Positions 11,768 through 23,837 of a stretch of DNA of 64,000 bases are shown piece after piece (the stretch's first letter is position 1; each line of letters begins with the position of its first letter). The notes under the pieces were generated by a model that was not told the DNA's origin, searched no databases, and was given only the letters and a program-made list of their open reading frames with translations. The DNA lies in NCBI GenBank assembly GCA_963675135.1, contig OY776124.1:18784066-18848065 (forward strand), read 5' to 3'. Made by a program: the position numbers and the translations under genes. Source of the stretch: Galeopsis tetrahit. Its lineage: Eukaryota > Streptophyta > Magnoliopsida > Lamiales > Lamiaceae.

Positions 11768-12438
11768 AGACTAACCAAGAGCCCGCAACAAATTATCAAT
11801 TTCTATCAAACAACAACTCTTGATTTCATCATCTGTCATCCTTAATTCTATAAGAAATTACAATTAAAATTATATTAGTTAATTATGATAAAATAAATTA
11901 ATATAAAATTTTAATTTTTTTATAAGTAAAAATGTGATGAATTTATGCAAAGTAATGGAAATTTAGAGTTGCATGTTAATTTAAAGTAAATTTAATTGAA
12001 ATTTAGAGTTGCATCTTTTAGAATTTTGATAAATTTGTGCGAAGTAAATTATGTGAAAATAATATAATCAATCAAAGTTGTCAGTAAATCACAAATAATT
12101 TAAAGTAATTAATTGATCAACTGACTTAAAATGACTCGCATATTAGTGAAATTAAATAATTATAATGCAATTAAATTAAGAAAGGAAATAAATAAACATA
12201 CCTGTAAAATGCATAATTCTTCGTCTATTATAAAAAATATCATTAGAGAGATGTCTCCAACACTTTTCTCAAACATCATAAGGTCGACCCAACGAACCTG
12301 ATGTTAGTAGCGTAACAAATAAAGATCTCACCGAAGATGCTGAAGCTCAACGGCTAACCTCGTCCATACCATCAACATACTCTCTATCATCTTCCAACAA
12401 ACCTTTAAAAAAGTAAGCTTCCCGAAACGTTGGATGAA
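11768..12438. other. Helitron region between Rep-flank and helicase remnants
   Basis: The right-hand 200 bp (12230-12438) still read as minus-strand Helitron helicase-linker sequence with stops. 11840-12220 is AT-rich, with no frame kept, and could be intron-like or decayed. Confidence 0.45.
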
Positions 12439-14525
12439 TTACTTCAAATCATCATAAGACGTAGGTCCACGAACTACATTCAATTGTATCCTCAGGTAAT
12501 GTGCCTCACCAGCACCAGGAGAAACATAACAAATACGTCCGATTGATAAACCTCTATTTCTTTCAATCCACACTCTAATTTTTTGCTTCCATACAAAGAA
12601 TTGTGGTATTTCAGCATAAGTAAAATTCCTTGCTTTAGAAGAATTCTTGTTGAGTTCAAACCAAGCTAAGAACATGTTTTGCTTTACCGATGATCTTTCC
12701 AAGATCGATTTCAAAGATGCACCATCACCAAATAAAACAATATGTTGATCAGGAAGATGAAATCCCAAACGTTCAACTCGAGGATTTCTATAATTAATGT
12801 CAAACCAGAAAATTCTCCAAGCAACTTCACATGGAGAAATGTACCTATAGCCATAATACATTTGAACTTCATCTAAATTTGTTTTACCATCAGACTGCTC
12901 CTTACTTTCAAATAATGATATAGGTACATGATCATGTCCTCTGTTGACATACTTGAATAGGTATTTTATGGATCTTGATTGATTACAACATTCAACATTG
13001 ATGTGTGCACCATACTTCAAATGAAGATAATGATTATGGGGAACAACGTGTTAGTTATCCAAAACAGATCCCTTCTTATTCAAAGTCATTCCATAATCTT
13101 TTCGCCTATAAATAGGATAACCATCTTCATCAATAGAAGACTATGAAACAAATCTTTTAGGAAAATGTTTTGTACATGAACCTTCATCGGTCATGCAATG
13201 AGAACTTGGATTTGCACCACAAGCACCATGAATCATTAAATCACAAACAACATTAAAATATCGTGGATCATTTTCCTTATCAGGTAACTCAGCAGAAATA
13301 ATGCGATCAATATCATTCCCAAATAGAAACTGTAACAATTTTTAAAAAATGAGATAAAGAATAATCAATTATAATAAAAACTGCATCCTGAACACCACTA
13401 TACATTTCACTACGAAGCTCTACTTGATGTGTCCTTATGTATTTAAGTCTACCAGCTTCAACCATAGTACACGCATCAACAATAAATTGCTGAGTGAGCC
13501 TTTTTGAAGACAAAATCGTAGAAGGTTCACCATTCCTATGTTGAAGTCAAAATGTAAAGTACTCTCTAAAACTAACGGACTTACGCGTTCCAGCTCTATG
13601 CAACACATATGTAGCAAATGGAATATCCTCTGTATATCCTTCCTCACCATATGAAAAAAGAAGTGGATATTGCAAAGAAAGATATGACGGATTCAACTCT
13701 GTAATGCGTTGAAGTTCGCCAACATAAGTTTGTACAACAATATCCCGACTACCAAGAGTTTGATCAAGGTCACTAACATCCACATCAGCAATCTCAGAGA
13801 TAGTATATAAGTTATATCTTCTAGGATCATGTCTCCTTTTAGCAATCAATCTCATAATAACATTAGAATTTCCTTCAAGAAATTTATGTCTAACCTCTCG
13901 AAACTTCTTTGCAAGTACATTATAACCATCCAACATATTTTTAAGATCAGTTATTATTTCAACATGTAATGTATTGATGTGCAGATCTGACTTGTTATTA
14001 ACAAAAAAATTAAGATTAATATAAAAGGAGAATGAAAATAATTATGTAATTAAATATTAAAATAAAAATACCTAACATCATTTATTATGTTGGAAATTTC
14101 GTTCTCAGTATTGTAAATGTACAACTGAGCAAACTTCGGTTGAGATCCATTTGATGGCAATAAACCACCCATTCTATGGTAATTTTGTCCATGTAAGCGG
14201 AACACGGGTGGAGCGCCTTTGGTATTAAGACTTCTATCAATCTTCCCACCCAAATAAGTAAAGGAGAATATGTTATTAAAAGCACAAACATTATCCAAAT
14301 AATGTTTGCTCTTTGCAGTATTACCCCAAAGTAGTTCTTGAAGAATTGGAAGAGGTTGAGGCATATATGATATTTGTATCTTTCCTTGAGTGCAACACAA
14401 TGAGAATTTTGATCGTTCTGAAACTCGACGGGACTTTAAGCTTTCATCATACCAAAACATTGCACCACAAAATTGACAACTATGAATAGGATCTTCAATA
14501 TCCCAATAGTCAATAGCTTTGCAAT
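12439..14525 (-). pseudogene. Helitron N-terminal and Rep-flanking region; Rep catalytic core missing
   Basis: Going 5' to 3' on the minus strand: the Helitron N-terminus with its Cys pair (CQFCGAMFWYDESL) and KFAQLYIYNTENEIS (14520-14050), then the helicase-like N domain (13936-13313; YVLHRAGTRKSVSFREYFTF, AGRLKYIRTHQVELRSEMYS). After these comes IDRIISAELPDKENDP with DLMIHGACG and CTKHFPKRF (13338-13141), then KYVNRGHDH and a linker to 12439. Between GVQDAV (about 13390) and IDRIIS (about 13310) only about 70 bp remain. Active proteins have roughly 150 or more residues there, carrying the HUH and two-tyrosine nuclease motifs. Stops also occur near 13141 and 13050. The protein therefore cannot nick DNA. 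Confidence 0.87.
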
Positions 14526-15374
14526 AAAAACATAGGGAAACGTTAAAACATGTTCAATAAAAGAATACTTAATATTAAAATATAAATACATCTATATACA
14601 TAATATTAAAAAATAAAATGATTAATATATATATGTAGTTAGAATATTTTAATAAATGAAACTGTTATAACTTACATTGTATGTGACTATCATGATCACA
14701 TGTATCATCAGGTGCTAGTTCAACAATCTCGGGACTCTTCTCACTAAAATTCATTAATTCTCTGAATAATGGATCTCTTGCTTGTAATTCAACAATGTCA
14801 GTATATCGTCACCAGTCAAATCAACCACAAATGATGAAGATTCATCTAACATTGATCGTTGTGTTGAATTATCGTGATAATTAAAACTTTTATCAGAAGA
14901 TTAATTACTTGACATTAAAAATCTCGAACCAGGTACTGTAAATAATTAAAAAAAAATTAATGTGACATTTAAAAATAATATAATAAACTAAATTTATTCT
15001 ACTATATTGAATTAATTAAATAAAATATATACCTTTAGAAGTATTGACGAAAGGTTGAACTGAAACACTGCCTAAACTTGATGACGCCAGATTCTGACAA
15101 AAACATAACATCATTTTTTTTTTTCTGAAATGGAAGCTAGTACTTATATGAGAACGTGGTTCTTCATTCTCTAATATAAGATAATTATTCTGTCAAAAAT
15201 ATATATATATAAAAGATAATTATAAGAAAGAGTAATTAGTTCAAATAAAGGTAGTATATCAGTATATGTATGAATAATATTATTTGATATAAAAAATAAT
15301 ATCTAAATAAATTTACTTTAAAAAAAAATACATTTTGAATTGATATCACTACTTCTTATTTATTATCGTTGAAC
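14526..15374. other. Helitron internal AT-rich region
   Basis: 14700-14930 keeps short minus-strand stretches that look like the far N-terminus of the Helitron protein, without a usable frame. The rest is AT-rich, with poly-A and TA runs. Nothing else is recognised. Confidence 0.4.
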
Positions 15375-16792
15375 TTAGAAGCTTGCGGATGATCGATTCA
15401 CTGTAAAACTTCCCATTCCTTTGAACCAACGATTAAGACAACAACAATAGATAAAGTTAATTGGTACATCATTCAAGTAGGTACTCCAAAAGACATAGAG
15501 CACAACCTGCAATAATAAAATGAAAAGAGAATAACACATATATAAAATATATAATATTATATAAAATGAATTAAAAACAATCATAAAAATGTATTACCAA
15601 TTGAGTTTTGTTAATAATGGTCTTAGTAATGACACACGTAAAGTCTAAAAGATGATGTACCTGTAAAAAAAAAATACTCTAATAGGTTAAGAAATAAGTA
15701 TATTTTTAAGAAATATAAAAATTATTAAAAATAATAAATACCTTCATTGTCAAAACGATTTATATTTTGGAACAACTGAACGGGAGACTCATATTTGTAG
15801 TAAACCTTAACACAAAAAGTAAATAATCCATCGTGGCAAAATATCATATAATTGGTATCAGTCATTTTGTTATCCTCAATAAAAGAGCTACAGTCTTTAC
15901 CAAATGTGCAACTTGAATTATTATGAAATATCAACTCAACAATCCAACGTTTGTCGTCAGCCTTCATCAAATAAATTGAACGTGGAAAATACCAACGTAT
16001 TTCTCAAGAATGGCACGTGGTACAAAATATAAAAATAAAAATAAATGAATATATGTAAGATTATGATAGACAAAAAATAATAGTATGTAAAACAAATAAT
16101 AATTAAAAAAATATAAAAAAAACATACCACGTCTGCAGCTGGAGGTATAACTTTAAAATAATCATTGACTGAATGATATTCAAGTGGAGTACCTGAAAAA
16201 TTAAAAGATTGAAAAATACATATTTAAATAATAAGAGATAAATTTAATTATATATGTAAAAAATATAAATATTACTTACCACGAGAAGATCGAGGTCGCA
16301 TGAAATATATTTTGAGATGATATATTCTTAAAAAATTGACATTGATATACTTTCACGAACATTACTAAGTGTTCATATGTAATTATATCACCAAAACCAA
16401 CCAAGTGTTCATATGTAATTATATCACCAAAACTAACCAAGTGTTCATATGTAATTATATCACCAACCATCCAAAAAATACCAATGATCCCAATCAAGAT
16501 AAGTCTTGATTGTCCATCTTTTACGAAACTCGTTAATAAAAGTATAAGATGGATTCAACATATTTTCTTTCAACATAACATAACCATTAGGAATTTGCTG
16601 TAAAATAGGATTGGAAACATACAAATAATTTATTTAATTAAAAAAATATTATTATTAAAAATAAAACCATTCGAGACTCGTCATTAGATGAAACAGAGTG
16701 AGAGTCCCAAACAAAAAAATCATTAGTATCACTTGAATAGTAATTCTCACCATACATCAGCAAATCATCAGAATAATGCATAGATTCATCAT
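15375..16792 (-). pseudogene. Captured B3-domain (REM-like) gene fragment in the Helitron, with exon-intron structure
   Basis: B3 domains are plant DNA-binding folds. Minus-strand exon-like blocks with splice-type borders are seen at 16792-16669 (acidic linker, acceptor ttttgtag), 16598-16280 (acceptor ttttacag, donor GTAAGT), 16192-16128 (DYFKVIPPAADV, donor GTATGT), about 16026-15742, 15660-15598 and 15506-15375 (acceptor ttattgcag, ends in a stop). One B3 domain reads from YFKVI through AILEKYVGIF and RSIYLMKADDKRWIVEL to IFCHDGLFTFCVKVY, with a one-base shift near 15990. A second lies in 16598-16280 (RKRWTIKTYLDWDHWYFLDGW, GDIITYEHL) with another shift and a triplicated segment. The fold and family are supported by motif pattern, not by a search. 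It is non-functional as it stands. Confidence 0.7.
16352..16470 (-). repeat. 39-bp tandem repeat, three copies, inside a B3 domain
   Basis: caagtgttcatatgtaatta followed by tatcacca and a short linker is repeated three times, encoding GDIITYEHLV plus three residues each time on the minus strand. The unit is a multiple of three, so the triplication itself keeps frame. Confidence 0.88.
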
Positions 16793-18400
16793 CTACAAAA
16801 GAATGACAACAATATTAACAATTATTTAATCATATATAAAAAGAAATGTCCCAAATAGAAGAATGAAATTTAATAGGGTTAAATTAAAATATGAAAATAT
16901 AACAATTGAGAATATATTAAAACAAAAAAGAGTTGTAAAATCAAAATGCAACTCAAATTACAACAATATTAATGTATTTATTTTGATTTATTTATGAACT
17001 ATGTTTTTTTAGTTGAATGAATTCAGATTTTTATGTATAAAAAAAACTTGTGCTTCTATAAACATAACACAACAAAAAAGTTACCTAAATTCATATTATC
17101 TTCCACTTTTATTTTATCAAGGATTGAAGAACCAAAAAAAGACATAGATGATACATAAACAAAAGTTAGAAATTGAAAGTTGAAAGTAGTGTAACAAAAG
17201 AGTTGTAGAACTAATAATTTTATACTCATACAAGAGTCAATTGTTTGGAAAGAAGAGAAAATAAAGTAATCAAACTTAAATGACAATAAGTACGTATTGT
17301 CAACATTATAATTTAAATAAATGAAGTCTTAAAGATCTGTAATAAATATAATATAATTAGTAAATGGATCCATATGTAAATAACAATAGATGTAAAAAAA
17401 ATACCAACGCAATTAATCACTATTATAAAGTAAAGTAAAGAGAAAGAGAAAAATAATAAGCCTAATTTTAAACACCAACACATATTTTTTTTTTTTAAGA
17501 AAAATATGTCAATAATAAATAAAATTAGTAATATGATAAAACAGTGGTGATGAATGAGAAAAAAACACGATATAATTTTTTTTTTGAGAAAAATATGGCT
17601 ATAATAAATAAAAGTAGTAACATTAATATTAGTATCGTGTTTATCGACTTTTAAATTGAAAATAAAGTAAATGGTCAAAATAATATTTTAAATTGAATGG
17701 GAGGAAAAATTAAATAAAACAAACAAAATATAAAAAAATATAGAGAATAAACATTAAAAAAATTGTAAACTAAAATTAACAAATTATGAAATTTTAAAAT
17801 AGTTAAAATAATAATAAAAATCTTACATTTTTAACTAAGAATTACAAAAAAAATATTTATAATTATTCGATATGCAACATGAAGTACATTTGGTTACCGT
17901 TAATTAAATTTAAAGTATCTTTAAGTTTTGCGTAAAAAATCAATATTAAAATAATAGTAACCAATGCAAATTTAAAAATTTTAATTATATATTGAATGTA
18001 AATTAGTTATGACAACAAAATTCAAAAACAAATATATTGAACATACAACTGAAATTGATTAACGCTAATTAAATTTTATTATATCCTTAAGTTTTGAGTA
18101 CAAAATTTCTATCATATATTGTAACATATTAAAAACTTTAAATTATGTATTAACATTACTTAGTTATGGATAAAAAGAACTCAAAAACAAATATATTAAA
18201 TTTAATTTTAAATTAATTAATAAACAAATAACATCGAACTATCCAATTTAACAATAATAAGGCAAATTAAATTAAAAATTCTTATATAAATCAGCGAACA
18301 ATATATTAAAAGTCAACAAAAAACTGAAATATAGGATTAATAGAAAAAATGTTATCAAAGGTTCCATCTTGTCAAATAAAATCTGAAATGCTTCAAACCA
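16793..18400. other. Helitron interior, AT-rich, possible further exon at 17085-17160
   Basis: A minus-strand segment ending with a GTAACT donor at 17085 encodes MSFFGSSILDKIKVEDNMNL and could be the exon before the B3 fragment. From 17290 to 18400 I see only AT-rich sequence with poly-A/T tracts and no gene. Confidence 0.4.
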
Positions 18401-19720
18401 TTAGCTCGGATAAACGGCCCATTACTTCTCTTGAAAACAATTGTATTGTTTTTTTTTTTTTTTTTGATAAAAGGGTCTTCTACAACATTCTTCCAAGTGT
18501 ATTGTAATCGAGGCATAGGACTTGTGCCTCGAATAACTCTATGTTGATAATAGACTGGATATGATCAGTTAGTGAGATCGCTTGTTAAGAATTGTGTCAG
18601 ACTCAGTACCAAACAAACGAACAGAATCTTTTGGTAGATCCTAAAAAAATAGTTGAACAAATAAATAGATTAATTAATAAAAAAATTATAAGTTAAAATG
18701 TAAATAAAACATAAGTTAAAAACTAATTAATCGATAATTCCAGTCATTATTTTTACACATAGCACATACTTCAAAATTATCCTCTAGGTCTTCATCAACA
18801 TTATCCTCAACGTTATCAATCAAAAGAAGTTCCTCAATATTCCCATGTTGATGCCCCGAATTAACCAGATGTTGGTTGAAATTTTTAACTTAGAAAATGA
18901 AAATATAACATTAAAAAAATTAAAAAAAATTTACAATTGATATTCATTGAAAAATTATTTCGTCGAATTCACATTTATTATTAGAAAAAAAAAATATGAC
19001 ATAGAAGTTACTTCTTCTATCATAGAAGAAATCCTTGATCTTGATTATTTGGCACGTTAAAAAAGGCACTCAAATTTTAAATCAAGTGCAAATTTTCTAG
19101 GGAAATCCGAAGAGTAATATCAACTTGAAAATCACCATTAACCAATAAATAACATTTTGATGGAAAATATCGATCTGAGAACGTCAGATATGCTGTTCGG
19201 AATAACCTGAAACTTTAAAGATTATTAGTAAAAAGTACAAAATAAATAAATAAATAATTATAACTAACAATTTTATCACTAAAAGTACCATGAACTCGGG
19301 TACAATAAGATGTCTCAAAACTTGATCTACAAATTAGAAAATAAAACATTAATAGTGTAAGAAAATATTATATAATAATTAATTAAATAATATTATAAAT
19401 AGAATACATAAAATGTTACCACTATAGAGAAGTCCTTCATCAATCAATAAAGGGTTAAGTCTTTCCTTCATTATTCCAGTAATATGATCAAATATTTTGA
19501 TCTCAAAAAGCTTTCTAGATTTATATGTAAAATATATTATACACACACATATATATATATATAAAACTCACCATCCAATTGCGGTAACTATTATGATTCC
19601 GTGGTGCGTATTTTAAGAAGAACCTAAAAGTATCACTCGGATACTCGTTAACGATATGACGATCAACATCAACGTACTTGTTTCATAAAAAGAGCATCTA
19701 CACGTGTAAAAAAACATTAT
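18400..19720 (-). pseudogene. Unassigned minus-strand exon-like segments in the Helitron
   Basis: Several less AT-rich blocks have continuous minus-strand codons and intron-like spacers: 19710-19570 (KYVDVDRHIVNEYPSDTF; ends at a GTGAGT donor), about 19200-19050 (RYFPSKCYLLVNGDFQVDI, possibly another B3-like strand pattern), 18870-18720 (NIEELLLIDNVEDNVDED then CAMCKNND) and 18640-18500 (DLPKDSVRLFGTESDT). I cannot name the source gene. The alternation of coding-like blocks and AT-rich spacers suggests captured host exons. Confidence 0.4.
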
Positions 19721-20711
19721 AGATGATATAAAGCTATTAAATAAATGAATTGAAATATAATTAATACCTCTTAATGCTTGATGATTCATCTTTGTATGAA
19801 AGTATAAAAATTCTTCTGAATATTTTAATGTTCATGTTACCCTCTATATGATGAGTGTTGAATACAAAAAAGTAGAAAGAAATTTTACTAAATGATTGAA
19901 TTATAATTTCTAGAAATTTCCCTTAATTTAATTAAAAATATTTAAGGAATCATGAATTTTTTGGTGTTAAAAAACATATCGTGTCAAAATATTTAAGAAC
20001 TCATATTATATTATTTAAGGATTATTTAAAGAATGTTAAAATTTTTAGTTTAAATTAATTTAATAAAAAATATATAAATTATTCAAATAATGGTGTGGTA
20101 AAATATAAGTATTTTTGGAAGAGTTTGTTTGTAATAAAAGTGTATCATAAATAAAATTGGGAAATCAATTTATTTAGAAAATAAAAATCTCTAAAAACAC
20201 GTAAGTAGTAATTAATTCATTAATTCACAAATTAATTAATAATATATTATAAACCATACATTATCTAAACACAAGTAAATCAAGATTTAAAAGGTTCATT
20301 AATTCATTAAAAATATCTAAACACATGTAGATTAATATATTAAATATTACAAATTAATTAATAATATTAATATATTAATTCAAAAATTACATCGAAATTT
20401 ACAAAATAATTAGACCATCACAACATCATTTAAATTTACAAAATTAAGGAAACATAAATTTAGAGTTTAAATTCAAATAGTTCAAGATGTAATATTTTGA
20501 ATTAATATAGTAATATAATTTATTAAGAAGAAAAAATTGAAGGGATCATTGAAAAAATCTTAAATTATGGAAACTATAAATTTAGAGTGAAATTGTTTTC
20601 GAACCAGAGGACAATTGATTATACTTAATTACGTGAAATATTCATATCAGTTAATAATATAAATATCTATAAATATATTTGTACTAATATTTATTTTAAA
20701 TCAATTGATTA
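19721..20711. other. Helitron AT-rich region without recognised features
   Basis: This is highly AT-rich sequence with many aattaatta-type motifs and short internal repeats. No coding frame, TIR or hairpin stands out. Confidence 0.5.
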
Positions 20712-20720
20712 TACTTGATA

Positions 20721-21545
20721 GAGATAAATTTATAAATGGTCCTTTAACTTTGTATGAATCCACAAAAGGTCCTGTAACTTTTTGTTTGATCAATTTTAGT
20801 TCTTTTAGTCTCAATTTTGATCCTTTTCGTCCGAATTTAGTTGTTTAATTCTAATTCAGTCCTCGAAGTCCAATTTCAGTCCAATCTGTCCAATTTAAAT
20901 CATTTTAATCCAATTTCATCCTTCACACATCATTTAATACAAAATTTTAATAAATATTTATTTATAATCTAATATACATAATTTTGTCAAGATCTTAATT
21001 TTATTTTTTATGTTCTATTTACAAAATATTTATTTATAATTAAATATATAATTTTGTGTGTTCTTTTAAATAATAATAAAAAAAAGACAAGTTAATTTCA
21101 ATGAAACAAATTAAAACATCAAATTCAATTACGTATTAATACTAAAAATATATATATTTGAGTGTATACATGCAATTATCATCTAAAAATAAATTTTATT
21201 ATTTAGTTTTTCATAATTTTAAATTATTTTTAAGTTGATCTTATGTATTTTTAGTTCTCTAAACAACTTATGTGTCTGATGTGTTAAAGATACTAAAAAC
21301 ATAATTATAGTGTAAAATACACATGTTCTATTCCAGTAAGTATAATTGAAATTGAATTAAAGGGACTGAAATTAAATTGATTGGACAGAAATGGGACTCG
21401 GGGGACTGAAAACGAAGACCAGGGACTGAAATTGGGACTAAAAGGATCAAAATTGAGACTAAAAGACTAAAATTGATAAAATAAAAAATTACAGGACCTT
21501 TTGCGGATTCTGACAAAGTTACAAGACCATTTGTGAATTTATCTC
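20721..21545. mobile_element. Mutator-type MITE with 9-bp target duplication
   Basis: The ends are inverted repeats (GAGATAAATTTATAAATGG against the complement of ccatttgtgaatttatctc), and the inverted homology continues through the aggtcctgtaacttt and cctttt-rich stretches. The flanks are a perfect 9-bp duplication, TACTTGATA (20712-20720 and 21546-21554). The 825-bp interior has no coding capacity, so it would need transposase from elsewhere. Duplication length and long TIRs point to the Mutator superfamily. Confidence 0.85.
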
Positions 21546-21554
21546 TACTTGATA

Positions 21555-22337
21555 TAATTGTACTCAATTTTGAAAATATGGCAACTTGTCAATTTCGAAA
21601 ATATGCTAACTTGTTAATTTCAAAACTATCTTTTAATTAGCCAATGTGGTCAAATTGAACTCCACAAAATTTGTTCTAAAAAAAATCAATAAATAATATA
21701 AATATCTTTGTACTAATAAGTCAATATTACCTTAGACCAACTCTTAATTATTCTTTAGATTGAAAATTTTATATCTAATAATTATCAAATAATAAACTGA
21801 CTACTTATATTAAGAAAAACATAAATTTAGGATTTTGAATTAATATAATTATTAAGAAGAAAAAATTGAAGGGATCATTAAAAAAATCTTAAATTATGGA
21901 AAAATACGTGGAAGATTTTTTCTTGTTAGAATAATTGACTACAAAGATAGAAAGATATTAGTACAAAATTAATATTCTTGTAGTTAAATATTCTTAATTA
22001 CTACTTAATTTCAAATCAGTCTGGTCTTTGTAATTAAATTTTGTATAATTGACTACTTATCTAGGGTAAGATTTATAAATTTATTTCTAATTAAATAGAT
22101 TGAGAAATTTAGGGTAAGATTGAATGTGGCCCCATTAATTAAAAGAATAGTTGAAAGGTTTAAAAAAAAAAACATTTGCATCATAGCACATCTTTGAGAG
22201 CTGGAGGAACAATCCCAGAAATAATCTGGAAAATTAGCATCTATTCTTTTCTTAATGCATGAATCAATGTAATACTTTGGTTGGTTATACCAAAATCAAT
22301 CTGTACAATAAAATTCATTTTACCAATCAAAAAAAAG
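21555..22337. other. Helitron AT-rich region
   Basis: Contains a stretch (about 21830-21900) that repeats part of 20500-20570 (ttaagaagaaaaaattgaag), so a local duplication is likely. No gene is recognised. Confidence 0.5.
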
Positions 22338-22451
22338 ATGGAGGCGGCAGAAGAAGTAGAAGAGGTAGTGGACAGCGCGGAAAATCAGATTATACATGTG
22401 AAGCCACCGTACCGCCGCCATAACCCCGATCTCCACTGGTCGCGTCTATGA
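22338..22451 (+). CDS. Short ORF, possible captured exon fragment in the Helitron
   Basis: ATG at 22338 opens a 37-codon frame ending in TGA at 22449-22451. It is clearly more GC-rich than its surroundings and begins MEAAEEVEEVVDSAENQ, then continues with basic and aromatic residues. The jump in composition suggests a captured host first exon. The homologue is not recognised, and it may not be expressed. Confidence 0.35.
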   Translation: MEAAEEVEEVVDSAENQIIHVKPPYRRHNPDLHWSRL

Positions 22452-23370
22452 TCAGATTATACATGGATTATCTAAAGTTGATTATAGGGTTCAATTTATA
22501 CATTAGTTGTATGATCAGATAATGTGTTGCAATTTGATGCATTGGATTTTGGCGGCAGCGGCTATGCAACATGAATCTGGTTCAATTTGTAATTTTTTTT
22601 AATGTCTTTTCTAATATTAAAATGTAATTTAATTATTTATATTTTATTCAGCAAAAAACAATGCAGAGAAGAAATCTGGTCCGATTCGCGATTTTTTTTT
22701 TATATTTTCTGATTAGGGATTAAAATGTATTGGCACCGACTAAAATGCAGAAAGGTTGGCCATACTAAAATGCAGAAAGTCAAGGAGGCATCGACAATTA
22801 ATTGGAACAAAGATCCATGTCTTGATGTTATTAAAATATGTCCAAAATACAATAGATTAAAATTTACAAATAATGTTGAAAACTTGTTCAACAAAACTTC
22901 AAATAACACTAACATCTACAAGACTACAACAAATTTTCAATCTTTGACAAATAAAATAAAACAGAAATCTACAAAAACTCAGAATTGGAATATTTTTATC
23001 GTAGAACAATACATCATCATAAAAGAAAAGGAACAACAATACTTGTTCTACATGAGAACCGTACAAAAGAGAGAAAAGAGATTTGATGAGAATGACAAAC
23101 AAAAATGATGAATTTATAGAGAAGATGAGAAAGACGTTACAAATTTTATGAAATTGATCCGAAGGACACAATTCAATCTAGAAATATCAACGGTTAAGAT
23201 TAAGAGTAATAAATGATAAATATTAAATAAAAATAATAAATGGGGGTTACCATATTTATACAGAAGACCAAATGAACGGCCAAGATCAAAATGAAGAAAA
23301 TGATCAACGGCCCATAAACTTTCCCGCCGAAACTAAAAATGGTAATCCGTAGGTGTATTATATATTTATA
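22452..23370. other. Helitron 5'-terminal region
   Basis: The Helitron 5' side lies at the right. An open stretch at 22725-23108 has low-complexity Lys/Asn/Thr-rich content and looks fortuitous. Near the 5' end, cggcccataaactttcccgc (about 23308) and aacggcc-type motifs are more GC-rich. No promoter is assigned. Confidence 0.45.
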
Positions 23371-23372
23371 GA

Positions 23373-23822
23373 TTAGTTATTTAGATTATTTACATTTTCT
23401 AGGAAATTCAAAGAGGTAGGAGTTACATTTTTTTGCTTTGAATTGAATCTTTAGTGGCCTTTTAAGACCATAGGTGTAGGTTATGAATGTATTTACTCTT
23501 AGGAGTTACTTTCTAGCCTATAAATAGGCCTTGTATTCCTTTGGGAAGGGACACCAAGTTTAATACGAAATTACAAGTTTTTGTTTGCTTATTCTCTTTT
23601 GTGAGGTTAATTTATTTGAGAACTTATCAAGAATCTTGAGCAAGATCTTGTGGCGTTCAATCATACCAAGGTTCTTGGCTCTTCTATAGCCAACGGGTCA
23701 AGGTTTTTTATGCTCTAAGTAAGATCAATTCAAATCTCGATTTTGGAAGATCCGCTGCTTAATTTATACGTTGGGTTCTTAGATCATTATATCTAATGGG
23801 TCCTTCGTCTCTATCCACATCA
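23373..23822 (+). repeat. 5' LTR of the CRM element, right part
   Basis: These 450 bp are identical by eye to 29084-29533. They retain the TATA box CCTATAAATAGG at about 23518-23529 and the LTR end CACATCA. The core promoter and primer-binding site therefore remain next to the intact gag-pol despite the Helitron. Confidence 0.95.
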
Positions 23823-23825
23823 GTT

Positions 23826-23837
23826 TGGTATCAGAGC
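23826..23837 (+). other. Primer-binding site of the CRM element (initiator-Met tRNA)
   Basis: tggtatcagagc, complementary to the 3' end of initiator-Met tRNA, lies three bases after the 5' LTR end. Confidence 0.92.

Larger units (their letters stand above)
9581..23372 (-). mobile_element. Helitron, 13.8 kb, inserted in the CRM 5' LTR
   Basis: Read on the minus strand the element starts TC (23372-23371) and ends CTAG (9584-9581), preceded by a perfect 6-bp-stem hairpin (9593-9608, CCGTGC-TAAC-GCACGG). It sits between A and T of the host with no target duplication. Joining 9580 to 23373 restores the sequence seen at 29074-29093. These are the defining Helitron features. The interior holds minus-strand Rep/helicase remnants (10248-14520), a fragmented B3-domain gene, unassigned exon-like pieces and a Mutator-type MITE. 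Because the host LTR is very young, this insertion is younger still. Confidence 0.95.

Noticed and set aside
11838..12230. Possible intron of the Helitron helicase gene
   Set aside because: Plant Helitron genes can have introns, but no convincing donor/acceptor pair joins the flanking frames and other stops remain, so decay is the simpler reading.
17313..17678. 121-codon minus-strand frame with many Phe/Ile/Leu residues, resembling membrane segments
   Set aside because: The hydrophobicity is a by-product of poly-A and AT-rich sequence; there is no start context or conserved motif.
22725..23108. 127-codon plus-strand frame near the Helitron 5' end
   Set aside because: Low-complexity Lys/Asn/Thr-rich content in AT-rich DNA, with no domain and no splice or promoter context; treated as chance.
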